Translations under genes and position numbers: made by a program
Shown here: positions 25,542 to 34,207 of the stretch, piece after piece
Position numbering within the stretch: the stretch's first letter is position 1
Layout of the letters: every line of letters begins with the position of its first letter
Source of the DNA: Pseudomonas sp. ACM7
GTDB taxonomy: Bacteria; Pseudomonadota; Gammaproteobacteria; Pseudomonadales; Pseudomonadaceae
Length of the DNA stretch: 64,000 nucleotides
NCBI RefSeq assembly: GCF_004136015.1
Contig: NZ_CP024866.1
Location: 6,123,449-6,187,448 of the forward strand
Direction: 5' to 3'
The notes under the pieces: model-generated
What the model was told of the DNA's origin: nothing
Seen by the model: only the letters and a program-made list of their open reading frames with translations
Databases searched by the model: none

Positions 25542-25556
25542 ATTGAATTTGTTCGT

Positions 25557-26642
25557 TTAGATACCGGCCCGCTCGAACGCCAGAGGCTCAAGCCCTTTCA
25601 TTTCCGCCAGCGTCAACGGCGCGAAGTTGCGATCAAGCTGCAGCTCGGCAAATCGCTCGACGCTCAGGCCGCCCTCACGGAACAGCTTCGCCCGAACAGG
25701 GCCGATAGCCACGTCCTGAAACGACGCCGGCTGCTGCTGAAGCCAGTGGTAATAGTCCAGGCTTGCGTTGACCTGGCCTGCACCATCCGCTCCCACCGAA
25801 GCACGCGTAGCACCCTTGGCGAACATCTCGCTGAGCTTGGTCAGCAGAATAAACGTGGTACGGCAGTTAGGGTGGAATGGCGGCCGAGGTCCCGACTCAG
25901 TAGGAAATCGTCGCCCATCCAGTGAGCGGCATTGCTGGCTGGTCTTGCTGTCCAGCGTGGCGATCATTTCAACTTCGGAAACGATATCCGTATTGGCCTT
26001 GGCCACCTCCATGCGCGCCTGTGACGACACATGCTGAATCGCGGTGTGGACGACCGTGCTGGCATTGCGGTTGGTGGTGGCTAGGATGCCGTCTTTGTAA
26101 CCCGCTGCCTTTGTGCCGCGAATGTTGCGAATGACCTGGAAGTTCGTCTGCCCTTCGAAGAAACCTTGCCGGATCGTGCCGGTGACGCGCTCCCGTTCGG
26201 CAGTGGTCCAGCCCTTGATGAATGACTTCAGCAGTTTCCCGCCACCGGTGCCGCGCACGCTAAGGGGATTCGTCAGCACCGCCGCCCTGATGGCTGCCGC
26301 TGTCGGAGCCGCAACATCGAGCGACACACCGACTGGCGCCGACCTAACTAGGCTCGTCGCCTCGAACTCAGCTTCGTAGTTGGCGATGTCGATCAGGTCG
26401 AGGTTCAGCTGCACGCTGTAGCGATCGAAGATGCCCAGCAGCAGGCTATCCACTTCCTTCAGCAGCGCCTCAAGCCGTTTGACGTTGTACTCGGTCAGGT
26501 CCGATTGGGTGAGCCGTTCGCGGATCGAACGGTCAATCTCCTTGAGAAACGGCGCGAACTTACCAACCTCCCCCGCCTTCAGCTTTTCGAGAAAGACCGC
26601 GTGCCGGATCGTGGCGTCAAGGATTGCTTGATTTGCCGCCAT
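25557..26642 (-). CDS. Mu F-like head morphogenesis protein, 361 aa
   Basis: The C-terminal half has the Phage_Mu_F signature (HTAIQHVSSQARMEVAKAN, TLDSKTSQQCRSLDG, PPFHPNCRTTFI). Such minor head proteins accompany the portal and help DNA ejection. It overlaps the portal stop by 26 bp. Confidence 0.87.
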   Translation of the reverse strand: MAANQAILDATIRHAVFLEKLKAGEVGKFAPFLKEIDRSIRERLTQSDLTEYNVKRLEALLKEVDSLLLGIFDRYSVQLNLDLIDIANYEAEFEATSLVRSAPVGVSLDVAAPTAAAIRAAVLTNPLSVRGTGGGKLLKSFIKGWTTAERERVTGTIRQGFFEGQTNFQVIRNIRGTKAAGYKDGILATTNRNASTVVHTAIQHVSSQARMEVAKANTDIVSEVEMIATLDSKTSQQCRSLDGRRFPTESGPRPPFHPNCRTTFILLTKLSEMFAKGATRASVGADGAGQVNASLDYYHWLQQQPASFQDVAIGPVRAKLFREGGLSVERFAELQLDRNFAPLTLAEMKGLEPLAFERAGI

Positions 26643-28032
26643 TTGGTGTCACCTCATCATCCAGGCCCAGGCCATCGCCTTGCTCCTGAAGCTCGCCGTC
26701 GATCTGCTGGTCAGTGCGCTCCGGGGCAATCAAGCCCAGCTTGCGCAAATAGGACCGCAGGTCGGCCTTCGCAAATCCGCCGTTCTGCCACAAGCCAACC
26801 AAGGCCGTGATCATCTGCGGATCAGCCGTCAGCTCGACGAACTCCTGATTGATCTGGTACGCAACCTTGTCGGTGATGCCCATGTAAAGGCCGCACCACA
26901 TGATCGCCCGGGTGTAGGCCTCGCTGACGTTTGCCACGCAGCCAGCGAGCACCGATGTCGACGCAGACTGATCACCGCGTGACTCGGTTGCTGTTTTGGC
27001 GGCCAGTGATGCGACGACCATGCGGGCGCCCAGTTCGATCATCATCTGGTTCTTGTCGGCCATGGCCTCTTTGACCAGCGTGTTGGGCAGTGGCTGCGCG
27101 TAACCGAAAGCGCCGCCGACTGGAAGCAGCATTGGCGCCCGGGAGCCGACGTAGACGCCCTTCTCCTCGAGCAGCTTCACCCATTGCTCTGTCAGCCCGG
27201 AAATCCACGGCTGAGCCTGCCCACACCAGAAGACGCTGTCTTCGTAGTCAGCGCTGTTGCGGTAATGCCCCAGGTTGATCATGGCGATGTCGTACAGCGG
27301 CGATTCGTCGATAGTCGGATCGTTGTTTTGTGCGCCGATGAAGGTGAACGGGATTTCCTTGAGGCGCCCGGTGATGCCTTCCGGCGTGAATGTGTCCGTG
27401 ACCTCAAGCGGGCCGCCACCTCTTGGGCCGGAGCGGCGCCAGACCCGACAGACAAAACCTTCAGCCTCGAGTGCAAGCTCGCGGAACTGCTCGACTGCTT
27501 TGAATCCGAAGCCGTCCTCGACCTCCATCATTTCCCGCAAAACGACCAGCGTTAGCACGTTGTGGCCGTTCACCATGCCGGTGCGCCAGTTGATGATGTC
27601 CTCGGCGCAGTACGACAGGATCACTGAGTGGCCGCCAGCGCCATCATCCTGGTGATAATCGACGTATAGGCCGTGACGACCGGCCTCAAGCACCTTTTCC
27701 AGCGTGCCTTGCGAGTGCTGATAGATGCTCACCCCTGAGCCGTTGGCGTTGTCCTGTAAGTACTCCAGCTTCTTCGGTACGGTGAGTGTCGGGTCTTTGT
27801 GGAAGGCCAGACCCAGCAAGCCATTGCGCGTGTGCCCGGTGGCATTCTTGAACACCGCCCGCTCGCGGTAGGCTTTGTTGCGGTCGGCGTTCTCTGGCGA
27901 CTTGTCGTGTGCGTTGATGTACGGCAACCGAGAGACCACGCGGTGCTGACCTGCGCAGACATCGCGAACGGTCGCCCAGCGGTCCAGCACTTCGATGTAG
28001 TCCGCCCTCTTGAAGGAGACGTCGTTGCTCAT
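26617..28032 (-). CDS. Portal protein (DUF4055), 471 aa
   Basis: Matches the DUF4055 phage portal family: YLQDNANGSGVSIYQHSQGT in the N-terminal half, a conserved YDIAMINLGHYRNSADYED, and the central helix ending with ATESRGDQSAS. It sits between terminase and Mu F-like genes and overlaps the terminase stop by 4 bp. It forms the DNA-entry ring at one capsid vertex. Confidence 0.87.
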   Translation of the reverse strand: MSNDVSFKRADYIEVLDRWATVRDVCAGQHRVVSRLPYINAHDKSPENADRNKAYRERAVFKNATGHTRNGLLGLAFHKDPTLTVPKKLEYLQDNANGSGVSIYQHSQGTLEKVLEAGRHGLYVDYHQDDGAGGHSVILSYCAEDIINWRTGMVNGHNVLTLVVLREMMEVEDGFGFKAVEQFRELALEAEGFVCRVWRRSGPRGGGPLEVTDTFTPEGITGRLKEIPFTFIGAQNNDPTIDESPLYDIAMINLGHYRNSADYEDSVFWCGQAQPWISGLTEQWVKLLEEKGVYVGSRAPMLLPVGGAFGYAQPLPNTLVKEAMADKNQMMIELGARMVVASLAAKTATESRGDQSASTSVLAGCVANVSEAYTRAIMWCGLYMGITDKVAYQINQEFVELTADPQMITALVGLWQNGGFAKADLRSYLRKLGLIAPERTDQQIDGELQEQGDGLGLDDEVTPNGGKSSNP

Positions 28033-29516
28033 CGGGCGTATCCCATTTTGATAGAGGTGGCCGGCTTCCTGGCGCTCTTCGCTACAGCGAAGTACCGGAA
28101 TCCGTCGGAGCCGTGAGAGGTCCAGTCATGAAGCGGCCTGTCTTTCCAGCAGCCGCGCTTGTCGTCCCATTCCTTGCGGTAGTTCTCGATGCAGTTGATG
28201 CCCTCTTCACACTTCGACTCATCGAACACACAGAGCGGGAGGATTTCCCGGACCTGCTCGATGCCGTCGTTGATGCCGATCTTCGGGACCACCTGGAACG
28301 TCATGCAGTACTTCTGCCCGTCGATCTCGTAGCCCTCTTGGGCGAGTTCACGGCGGGTCTTGGCATCGCTGCCGAACTCGCGATTGTCGATATCGTGCGG
28401 CCCCCAGTGCTCGGAATAGGTGTAACCCTTGTCCTTGAGCACCTTCATGTAATGCCGCAGACCTTCGCCCGAGTTTTCGTAGTAATCGATGACGTGGTAT
28501 TCGGTGCCGACCTGACGCACGAACCAGATGGCCGTGGAGTCGCTGACGCCGATGTCCCAGAAGGTCATCACCGGCAGATGGCTGTTGTCCGGTATCGCGC
28601 CGATGCGTTGTTGGGCGTAAAGCTTGGTCAGTTGCTGCGCGTAATAGGCGCCTTCAACCGACTGCTGGAAGGCCTCGACAGGAATGGACGGGTATTCCCG
28701 CTTCATGTCGTCGCCGAGCGTCTTCTCCTTGGCCGCGTACCAGGCGCGCTGACCGTCGTTCGTGACGATCCCGTGCTTGGCGTGCAGCTCGTTGAAGTAA
28801 TCGGTCAGGCGCTGCGAGATGACCACATCAGTCGGGTCGAGCCAGTAGGCCTTGTTCTTCCACCAGGAGAAGAAGAAAAACTTCCAGTCCAGCAAGCCCA
28901 GGGGAACGCCAGCCAGTTGCTGGCGCTCGGCGCTCTGCGAGTAATCGAAGAAGTAGCCGGCCCGACCTTCTGCCGTCGATTCAATCGTGACGAAACAGTC
29001 GGTGGCCACGGCTTCAAACGCGCCGGTGACAATCTCGCGGGCCTTGTGTGGAAACTTGGCGCAGATCTTTCCGAACTCGGACACATGCAGATAGCGCAGC
29101 GTGCCGCCCCGGAAGGAGGTGGAAACGTAGAGCGAGCCGCCCTTGCTGAACACCAGTTCGCCGGCGGAATCGTTGCTTGCCGGGTTTGCGGCGCGAATCT
29201 CGGCCGGCAGATTGTCGTAGGCGTACTTCACCTTTTCCCGGAACAGGCGCTTGGCGTCGTTCAGGGTGTGAGCGATCAGGGCGCACTTGGCCGACTCGAA
29301 CAGGGCCGCGTCCAGTTGGATGATGCAGCACTCTGTGGTGAAGCCGAGCTGTCGAGCCTTCAGGATGATGTTGCGGGTGTGCATCCCATCGAAGTACTCG
29401 ATTTGCTCGTCCGTCATCCGGAAGCGGACCTTCTTGCCCTGCTTGTCCGTGATGAAGTAGAGGTTGTTCAGTCGCCAGTACTTGTCCCGGAGCAGCTTCA
29501 AGTGCTCGGGCTTCAT
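28029..29516 (-). CDS. Terminase large subunit, 495 aa
   Basis: The N-terminal ATPase has a Walker A-like segment in ILKARQLGFTTECC and a downstream coupling region. The nuclease domain includes MTFWDIGVSDSTAIWFV, with the metal-binding aspartate, and WGPHDIDNREFGSDAKTRRE. It cuts and packages phage DNA into the prohead. It follows the small subunit with a 1-bp gap. Confidence 0.92.
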   Translation of the reverse strand: MKPEHLKLLRDKYWRLNNLYFITDKQGKKVRFRMTDEQIEYFDGMHTRNIILKARQLGFTTECCIIQLDAALFESAKCALIAHTLNDAKRLFREKVKYAYDNLPAEIRAANPASNDSAGELVFSKGGSLYVSTSFRGGTLRYLHVSEFGKICAKFPHKAREIVTGAFEAVATDCFVTIESTAEGRAGYFFDYSQSAERQQLAGVPLGLLDWKFFFFSWWKNKAYWLDPTDVVISQRLTDYFNELHAKHGIVTNDGQRAWYAAKEKTLGDDMKREYPSIPVEAFQQSVEGAYYAQQLTKLYAQQRIGAIPDNSHLPVMTFWDIGVSDSTAIWFVRQVGTEYHVIDYYENSGEGLRHYMKVLKDKGYTYSEHWGPHDIDNREFGSDAKTRRELAQEGYEIDGQKYCMTFQVVPKIGINDGIEQVREILPLCVFDESKCEEGINCIENYRKEWDDKRGCWKDRPLHDWTSHGSDGFRYFAVAKSARKPATSIKMGYAR

Positions 29517-29517
29517 G

Positions 29518-30135
29518 TCAGGCTTCCTTCGATAGATCGTCCATCATTTTCGATAGCTCGTCGGCATCGTTACCGCCGGATTTGGTGTCGAGGTCGTAGG
29601 CTTGGCGTTCCAGGGCAACAAGCGTCTTTAGCGTGTCGGCCAGCTCCTTCATCGTCTTGGTTCGATTCGGAAGCGCGCTCATCTTGTTGGCCAATGCCAA
29701 AACGTCAGCCATTGCATCGCCGTCGTCATGGTCGCCATCCTTCAGCTGAGCAATCAACTGTTTGATGGTGCCCTGCTCATCAGTCAGTGCTTCCAGCTCG
29801 TCCAGCAGCTTGTTGGTGAGCCTACGGCCGCGGGAGATGTCGCCGCGATGGGCCATGCGGATGTTCGCAATGACTTCGGCATTGACCTCAATGATCTCGC
29901 GCTCGGTTTCCGCTGATTTGCTGGCAACCTGTGTGGCAACCTCTCGTTTGGCAACCAGCGAATCAGCTTTCGCCTTGATCTTCGCCTTGAGGTCTCGCTC
30001 CCATCCGTTGGCCTTTGCGCGCTTCTGGATGGCGGTGTGAGAGACGCCACAGGAAGCAGCGATCTCTCTTACGGAAAGCACACCGGCCCGGTAGGCGCGT
30101 TCGATTGCCTCCCAGTCGGATTGCTTGGTTGTCAT
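29518..30135 (-). CDS. Terminase small subunit, 205 aa
   Basis: The N-terminal helix-turn-helix (LSVREIAASCGVSHTAIQKR, then AKANGWERDL) matches phage terminase small subunits, which recognise the packaging site. The rest is helical and acidic, suited to oligomerisation. It is the first packaging gene in the late operon. Confidence 0.85.
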   Translation of the reverse strand: MTTKQSDWEAIERAYRAGVLSVREIAASCGVSHTAIQKRAKANGWERDLKAKIKAKADSLVAKREVATQVASKSAETEREIIEVNAEVIANIRMAHRGDISRGRRLTNKLLDELEALTDEQGTIKQLIAQLKDGDHDDGDAMADVLALANKMSALPNRTKTMKELADTLKTLVALERQAYDLDTKSGGNDADELSKMMDDLSKEA

Positions 30136-30144
30136 ATGCCTTCT

Positions 30145-30612
30145 CTAAATATTTTTCGATTCCAATACGGTCAGCCGCTGAAGATATAGCGCTAGTTGCT
30201 CATGCGAATCATCAGTGACTCTCCCGCTCACCTGACAAGAAAGCTCTTCGTTTTTCCATAGCCCACCCGAGGTGACGTTTGCCGAGCCAAGAATCGCGGT
30301 GTACGACTCGCCACTTCGACCGTAATAAAGTTTCGTATGAAGGTAGGTTGGCCGCGGCACATTGATATGTCTTAGGCCGCCCATGCCAGCCAAGCTCTCT
30401 ACGCAATCCTGATCGGTGTGTTCATGATTGGTATAAATCGTAATGCGTGATCCCCGGGCAATGGCGTTGTCCAGATGCTTCAGCAACGGTGACAAGCCAC
30501 AGGCCTTCATCCAGCCTGAGCAAATGATGATTTGTTCAGAAGCTGACAACAGCTTCTTCAGCTCATATAGGTGCGACTGCGAGTCTCTTTTCACATTGGT
30601 AATTAGGCGCAA
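30145..30612 (-). CDS. PLD-like nuclease-fold protein, 155 aa
   Basis: Contains one HKD-type motif spread over HTKLYYG and then ILGSANVTSGG, as in phospholipase D-superfamily nucleases (Nuc, BfiI and NgoFVII catalytic domains). A single domain of this size would act as a dimer. The canonical Asp after HxKxxxx is replaced by a Gly/Glu region, so catalysis is uncertain. The protein has no signal peptide or membrane segment. It lies between the holins and the terminase, where no conserved phage gene belongs, so it is likely cargo. It may be a nuclease acting on host or competing DNA. Confidence 0.7.
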   Translation of the reverse strand: MRLITNVKRDSQSHLYELKKLLSASEQIIICSGWMKACGLSPLLKHLDNAIARGSRITIYTNHEHTDQDCVESLAGMGGLRHINVPRPTYLHTKLYYGRSGESYTAILGSANVTSGGLWKNEELSCQVSGRVTDDSHEQLALYLQRLTVLESKNI

Positions 30613-30709
30613 GAGGTAGGCTCCGGTTTTGCTCGAGCGCTGATACTAACCCCATATCTTGAGAAATATGTCGCGACACAATTTGCTGATTCGCGAAACG
30701 TGTCGCGGC

Positions 30710-31054
30710 TTACTTGCTGCGGCGATCGATGCCACCGGGCGCCTTGTCGCAGCGCATGCAGTGTTCGCAGTTCAACGTGCGGCACAGCCATGCCTTAACC
30801 GGCTGCCACCAGGTGACCATGAAGATGTGGCGGGCACCGGCCAGAGCCAGGGCGACATGCAGCGTCAGACCAGCACTGGTCGGACCGAAGAAGATGTTCT
30901 GACTGCGCGCCATAACGACAAACCCGCTGATGGCGATTGTCGAATAGATCAGCTTGCCGAGAATGCCGTCGCGCACCTTGCCGCTCAGTACGCACCAGGT
31001 CGCCCAGAGCGAGATCAGGCCGCAAGCCATCGAGTTGATAAGTTCAAGATTCAT
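30710..31054 (-). CDS. Holin-like/phage membrane protein, 114 aa
   Basis: Three hydrophobic segments (about residues 5-22, 35-50 and 60-80) and a cysteine-bearing basic tail (LNCEHCMRCDK). It overlaps the next holin-like gene by 4 bp, so the pair is translated together. It may be a holin or antiholin. Confidence 0.6.
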   Translation of the reverse strand: MNLELINSMACGLISLWATWCVLSGKVRDGILGKLIYSTIAISGFVVMARSQNIFFGPTSAGLTLHVALALAGARHIFMVTWWQPVKAWLCRTLNCEHCMRCDKAPGGIDRRSK

Positions 31055-31380
31055 GGTGGATTGCCTCCCCCGAACCGCTGGCGGATGAGCGCCCAGAGGT
31101 CAGCGGCTTTGATGGCTCGGTTGATGGCTGCCAGCAGCGATCCGCCGAAGGTGCCGAGCAAGAAGCCGACACCGGCGACGATGTTCGGCTCTGTGACGCC
31201 GAGGTAGGCGCTCACCATTCCGGTCAGGTACAGAGCGCACGCCACGCCGGTAGTGAGGAAGATCAGCCAGGCGCGCCAGTCGGTCAGGTCGTCCTTGTGC
31301 CACCAGCTGGCGACGATCACGCCAAACAAGCCAGCAATCAAAAGGTCCAGCCTGTCGAGCAGGCGGTGCAAATAATCCAT
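31051..31380 (-). CDS. Holin, 109 aa
   Basis: Three predicted membrane segments (about residues 12-26, 36-56 and 64-85) and a charged C-terminal tail (RAIKAADLWALIRQRFGGG) fit a class I holin. It should permeabilise the inner membrane to release endolysin. The ATG at 31380 is placed by GGAG about nine bases upstream. The first late genes are these two, while endolysin and spanins are last. Confidence 0.7.
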   Translation of the reverse strand: MDYLHRLLDRLDLLIAGLFGVIVASWWHKDDLTDWRAWLIFLTTGVACALYLTGMVSAYLGVTEPNIVAGVGFLLGTFGGSLLAAINRAIKAADLWALIRQRFGGGNPP

Positions 31381-31410
31381 GCGCTCGACTCCGTGGTGGG
31401 CATGATTGAT

Positions 31411-31434
31411 AAAAAAGCCCGCTCGATGGCGGGC
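31411..31434 (-). terminator. Rho-independent terminator upstream of the holins
   Basis: Minus strand: GCCCGCCATCGAGCGGGCTTTTTT. It lies between the early-left block and the late operon, where a Q-dependent late promoter and terminator would be expected. Confidence 0.7.
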
Positions 31435-31487
31435 ATATGGCTCCGTGCTATCGTCGACACCCCTACAGCGTGACGATGGACGGAACC

Positions 31488-31940
31488 ATGGCAAAAACAA
31501 ATATTGAGCGCTTCGACGAGATGAGCGCTGACATACTCGCGTTCCTGTATGAGAGCTTCCCCATCCCTTCGAGCGTAAGCCCTGAAGTTGCTGGCCTCTC
31601 GGTCGTAACGTACCTTGAATACGATCCCGTTTCAGAAGGTGCCGTGACAGAGGGTGAGCGTGATCCAGAGACCGAGTTTTTCGATGCGACACTAACGTGG
31701 CTTGTTCAGACTGGATTTATTTCGAGTAGAGCAGCACCTGTAAACAGATACGTCTACGTGCTTACGCCTTACGGGCTCCAGGCTTTGAAGCACGTACCCA
31801 AACCATCGTTGGGCACGGAGACGCTTGGCGAAAAGCTGTCAGCTGCCACGAAATCCGGCGCCAAAACGGTCGCTTCCGAGATCCTTAACCAGGCGCTCGC
31901 AATTGGCGTACAAATCATCACAAAACCGATGGGGCTCTAG
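31488..31940 (+). CDS. Hypothetical protein, possible winged-helix domain, 150 aa
   Basis: The middle reads DATLTWLVQTGFISSR and YVYVLTPYGLQAL, a pattern common in winged-helix domains. The last 40 residues form an amphipathic helix. The ATG at 31488 has GACGGA before it; an ATG at 31476 is an alternative. It is read against its neighbours and ends 4 bp inside the convergent 31937 gene. Cargo of unknown role. Confidence 0.55.
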   Translation: MAKTNIERFDEMSADILAFLYESFPIPSSVSPEVAGLSVVTYLEYDPVSEGAVTEGERDPETEFFDATLTWLVQTGFISSRAAPVNRYVYVLTPYGLQALKHVPKPSLGTETLGEKLSAATKSGAKTVASEILNQALAIGVQIITKPMGL

Positions 31941-32215
31941 ACCTCGGGACGCATCACTTCGCGACACAGGAACTTCAGAGAGGCGTTGATCTCTTTGATT
32001 TCGTCCTGAAGCACCTTGGCTTCTGCCCCGAGAAACTTCGACTCAAGTTCGGCCAGCTTCTGTTCGCTCTCGCGAAGGCTGGTCTCTTGGAACATTACAA
32101 AGCCGTCCGCCTGATCCAGATTTTCTTTGGCATCACGCTGAATGACCCTCGCCTCTTTGAGCTTCTGCTCACTACAGATGATTGCCTCGACGAGACTGCG
32201 ATACTCGCTCTTCAT
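31937..32215 (-). CDS. Small coiled-coil protein, 92 aa
   Basis: Almost entirely charged helix (VEAIICSEQKLKEARVIQRD, ESEQKLAELESKFLG), predicted to be a coiled coil. The ATG at 32215 has GGAG upstream. It lies just before the late operon. Function unknown. Confidence 0.55.
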   Translation of the reverse strand: MKSEYRSLVEAIICSEQKLKEARVIQRDAKENLDQADGFVMFQETSLRESEQKLAELESKFLGAEAKVLQDEIKEINASLKFLCREVMRPEV

Positions 32216-32467
32216 GCTGTGCTCCAGAAACGGAAAAGGCCCGCCGATATGGCGAGCCTCGAAGTAGATCAGCTCCAGCAGCACTCCCAGCTCGTAGCAA
32301 TGGGTGTGGTGGGGCCGAAAACGAAAAAGCCCACCAGATGGCGAGCCTCGAATAGTGGTGCTTCAATATCCTCCCAGCCTGGGAGCGACGGAAACTTCGT
32401 AAAGTGGCGCAATAGGTCTTCAGTGCTATCGTTTTAACTTCTTACGATAGATGCGGAAGTTCTTCGG

Positions 32468-32698
32468 ATGACTACTCGCGTTCAAGAAATTAATCGTATT
32501 CAAGCCGTCAATAGATATGGGAAGGAATACACGATTATCGAGTCAGCGACCCAGATGGCAGTGAGCATCATGCGGGATACAACGATATGGGTGAACAAAG
32601 AGATCTATTTCCGAGCTGAAAATCATGGCCCGGTTAGCAAAATCAACGAGTTGGAATTTGTCGTTTTTCTCACTGGAGAAAAGCTGAAACGCATTTGA
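32468..32698 (+). CDS. Hypothetical protein, 76 aa
   Basis: A small soluble protein with beta character (GKEYTIIESATQMAVSIM and LEFVVFLTGEKLKRI). There is no strong ribosome binding site. It is read opposite to the neighbouring minus-strand genes. Confidence 0.45.
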   Translation: MTTRVQEINRIQAVNRYGKEYTIIESATQMAVSIMRDTTIWVNKEIYFRAENHGPVSKINELEFVVFLTGEKLKRI

Positions 32699-32722
32699 AA
32701 GATGAGCAGATAAACGCGCAAT

Positions 32723-32748
32723 AAAAAACCCGGCGCAGTGGCCGGGTT
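32723..32748 (-). terminator. Terminator after the early minus-strand operon
   Basis: Minus strand: AACCCGGCCACTGCGCCGGGTTTTTTATT. It ends the transcript that carries the replication genes and the 225-residue protein. Confidence 0.75.
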
Positions 32749-32824
32749 CAGGGTTTCGTGTGCGTTTCGCGTTACTTGTGCACTATGGGGAAAGTACCTT
32801 CAATGTTCATTCATGTCAACGGCT

Positions 32825-33502
32825 TTATGCCGCTTCCTGATCTTTTTCCGAGTGAATAACCTGCCAAAGTGGTTGTTGCGCCTGTATATCCACTTCCGCA
32901 ATTACCTTTCTCAGCGCAATCCACATGTCTCGCCAGTCGCGGTTCCAGTTGTTCTGGTCCACGGTGGCCCCGAAGAACGTCATCATCTCGGCGGCGACCC
33001 GGGCCGGCCCCCACTCCGCCGCGCCGTGCACCTCACCCTTGTAAGATTGCAGCGCCAGGGTCACCAGGTACTGCGCTTTCACCCGCTTGGCCGAAGTGAG
33101 GTCCGGCAACTTGGCATGGGCGGTGATCAGCAGCACCGCGTTCATGACGTGGCGCATAGTCATCGCCGGGTGGTAGAGGTAGTGCCCGAACTGTTGCACC
33201 TGAAACGGCAGTGTGTCGATGGCGCGCAGCACCTTGCCGATCGTGGCCAAGTGCGCGGCGCGGGCGGTTGACCTTCCAATCGGTGCACCGCGGGTCTCGC
33301 TGATGCTGATCTTCTGGCGCACAACCTGAATGCGTTCCTCCTTGTCATCGCCCATGGCAGCGAATACCGCTTCATGCCGACGCATGCGTGCGCCCTTCTT
33401 GATCGGTGCCGATTGGGCCTTGTCGATAGCCACAGCGCTGATCGACGCGTTCGATTCGTGCTGAGCTTCGGTCCACACCTGCCTTGCGTTGATCAGTTTC
33501 AT
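32825..33502 (-). CDS. Phage protein at the late-regulator (Q) position, 225 aa
   Basis: The last gene of the minus-strand early operon, after NinG, and the last one before the late operon. This is where lambdoid phages keep the Q antiterminator. The protein is basic in the N-terminal half, with KKGARMRRHEAVFAAM and a helix-rich C-terminus ending with WQVIHSEKDQ. No zinc or HTH motif is clear, so the role is inferred from position. Its ATG overlaps the stop of a 23-codon ORF, indicating coupling. Confidence 0.5.
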   Translation of the reverse strand: MKLINARQVWTEAQHESNASISAVAIDKAQSAPIKKGARMRRHEAVFAAMGDDKEERIQVVRQKISISETRGAPIGRSTARAAHLATIGKVLRAIDTLPFQVQQFGHYLYHPAMTMRHVMNAVLLITAHAKLPDLTSAKRVKAQYLVTLALQSYKGEVHGAAEWGPARVAAEMMTFFGATVDQNNWNRDWRDMWIALRKVIAEVDIQAQQPLWQVIHSEKDQEAA

Positions 33503-33570
33503 GCTGCGTCCTTTTTCAAGTCTCTGGTCTTTACCCGGTAGTCGGCCTTGATGGCCTTGATCTCTTCCAT
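33499..33570 (-). CDS. Possible 23-aa coupled ORF
   Basis: The short ORF MEEIKAIKADYRVKTRDLKK plus three residues has GAGGG upstream. Its TGA overlaps the ATG of the 32825-33502 gene. It could serve as a leader that sets translation of the downstream gene. Its length makes coding status uncertain. Confidence 0.35.
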   Translation of the reverse strand: MEEIKAIKADYRVKTRDLKKDAA

Positions 33571-33574
33571 GTCT

Positions 33575-34207
33575 CTAGGCCCTCAAATGCGGCAGGTCGT
33601 GAGCAGCTAAGTAATCGTTGCGCGCCTTAACCGCATCTTTGATGTCCTTAAACCGACCGAGGTGTATTTGCCTTTTCTGCCACTGGACTTTTGCCGACCA
33701 CTTGCCTCGATCCCAGGAAACGCCGACATGACCGCTGGTGTTCTTGTCCGTCTTTTTGCGGTTGGCTGCCTGTACGCTGTAATCGGCGTAACGGCAGTTT
33801 CCGGGTTCGTACCCTTTCGAGGCGTCAATTCGGTCAAGGGTCAGCTGGTCGGTGTAGCCGTTCGCGAGCGACCACTCCATGAAGGTCTCGAAGCTCATCC
33901 ACTCGTCACAGAGCGTCACGCCTTGGTACTTCTGGACTTCGGCGCCGCGAGGCTTCAGGCAGCGGCGCTTCATGTTCGCCCACGTCACGTGCAGCCGGCT
34001 GTTCGTATTATTGAAGCCGTGGGTTGCGCGCTTCCTACCCCCGGCCTTGTTTGCGCATGGAATGCAAAGCCCCGTCATAACCTTGGCTCGCTCCATTCGA
34101 GTCTCGAACTCGGCTAGGCACTCTGGGCACCGAAACACTCCGATCGACCTTCGCGAACCAGAAATTTCGACCAATGACTTTCGAACAAGAATCACATTGC
34201 TGACCAT
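33575..34207 (-). CDS. HNH endonuclease with AP2 domain, 210 aa
   Basis: Residues 25-60 carry a CxxC...CxxC zinc pair (FRCPEC and GLCIPC). The HNH core is LTLDRIDASKGYEPGNCRYA, followed by QAANRKKTD. The C-terminal 50 residues (GHVGVSWDRGKWSAKVQW) form an AP2 DNA-binding domain. The order HNH-AP2 is that of free-standing phage homing endonucleases. It overlaps ninG by 16 bp, suggesting it inserted into the nin region. Confidence 0.85.
   Translation of the reverse strand: MVSNVILVRKSLVEISGSRRSIGVFRCPECLAEFETRMERAKVMTGLCIPCANKAGGRKRATHGFNNTNSRLHVTWANMKRRCLKPRGAEVQKYQGVTLCDEWMSFETFMEWSLANGYTDQLTLDRIDASKGYEPGNCRYADYSVQAANRKKTDKNTSGHVGVSWDRGKWSAKVQWQKRQIHLGRFKDIKDAVKARNDYLAAHDLPHLRA

Noticed and set aside
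28113..29765. A 550-codon plus-strand frame opposite terminase large subunit
   Set aside because: It mirrors the codon positions of terminase, has no domain character, and terminase is a clear match on the other strand.
30145..30612. A toxin-antitoxin pair based on the PLD-like gene
   Set aside because: No small partner gene lies next to it; both neighbours are ordinary phage genes.
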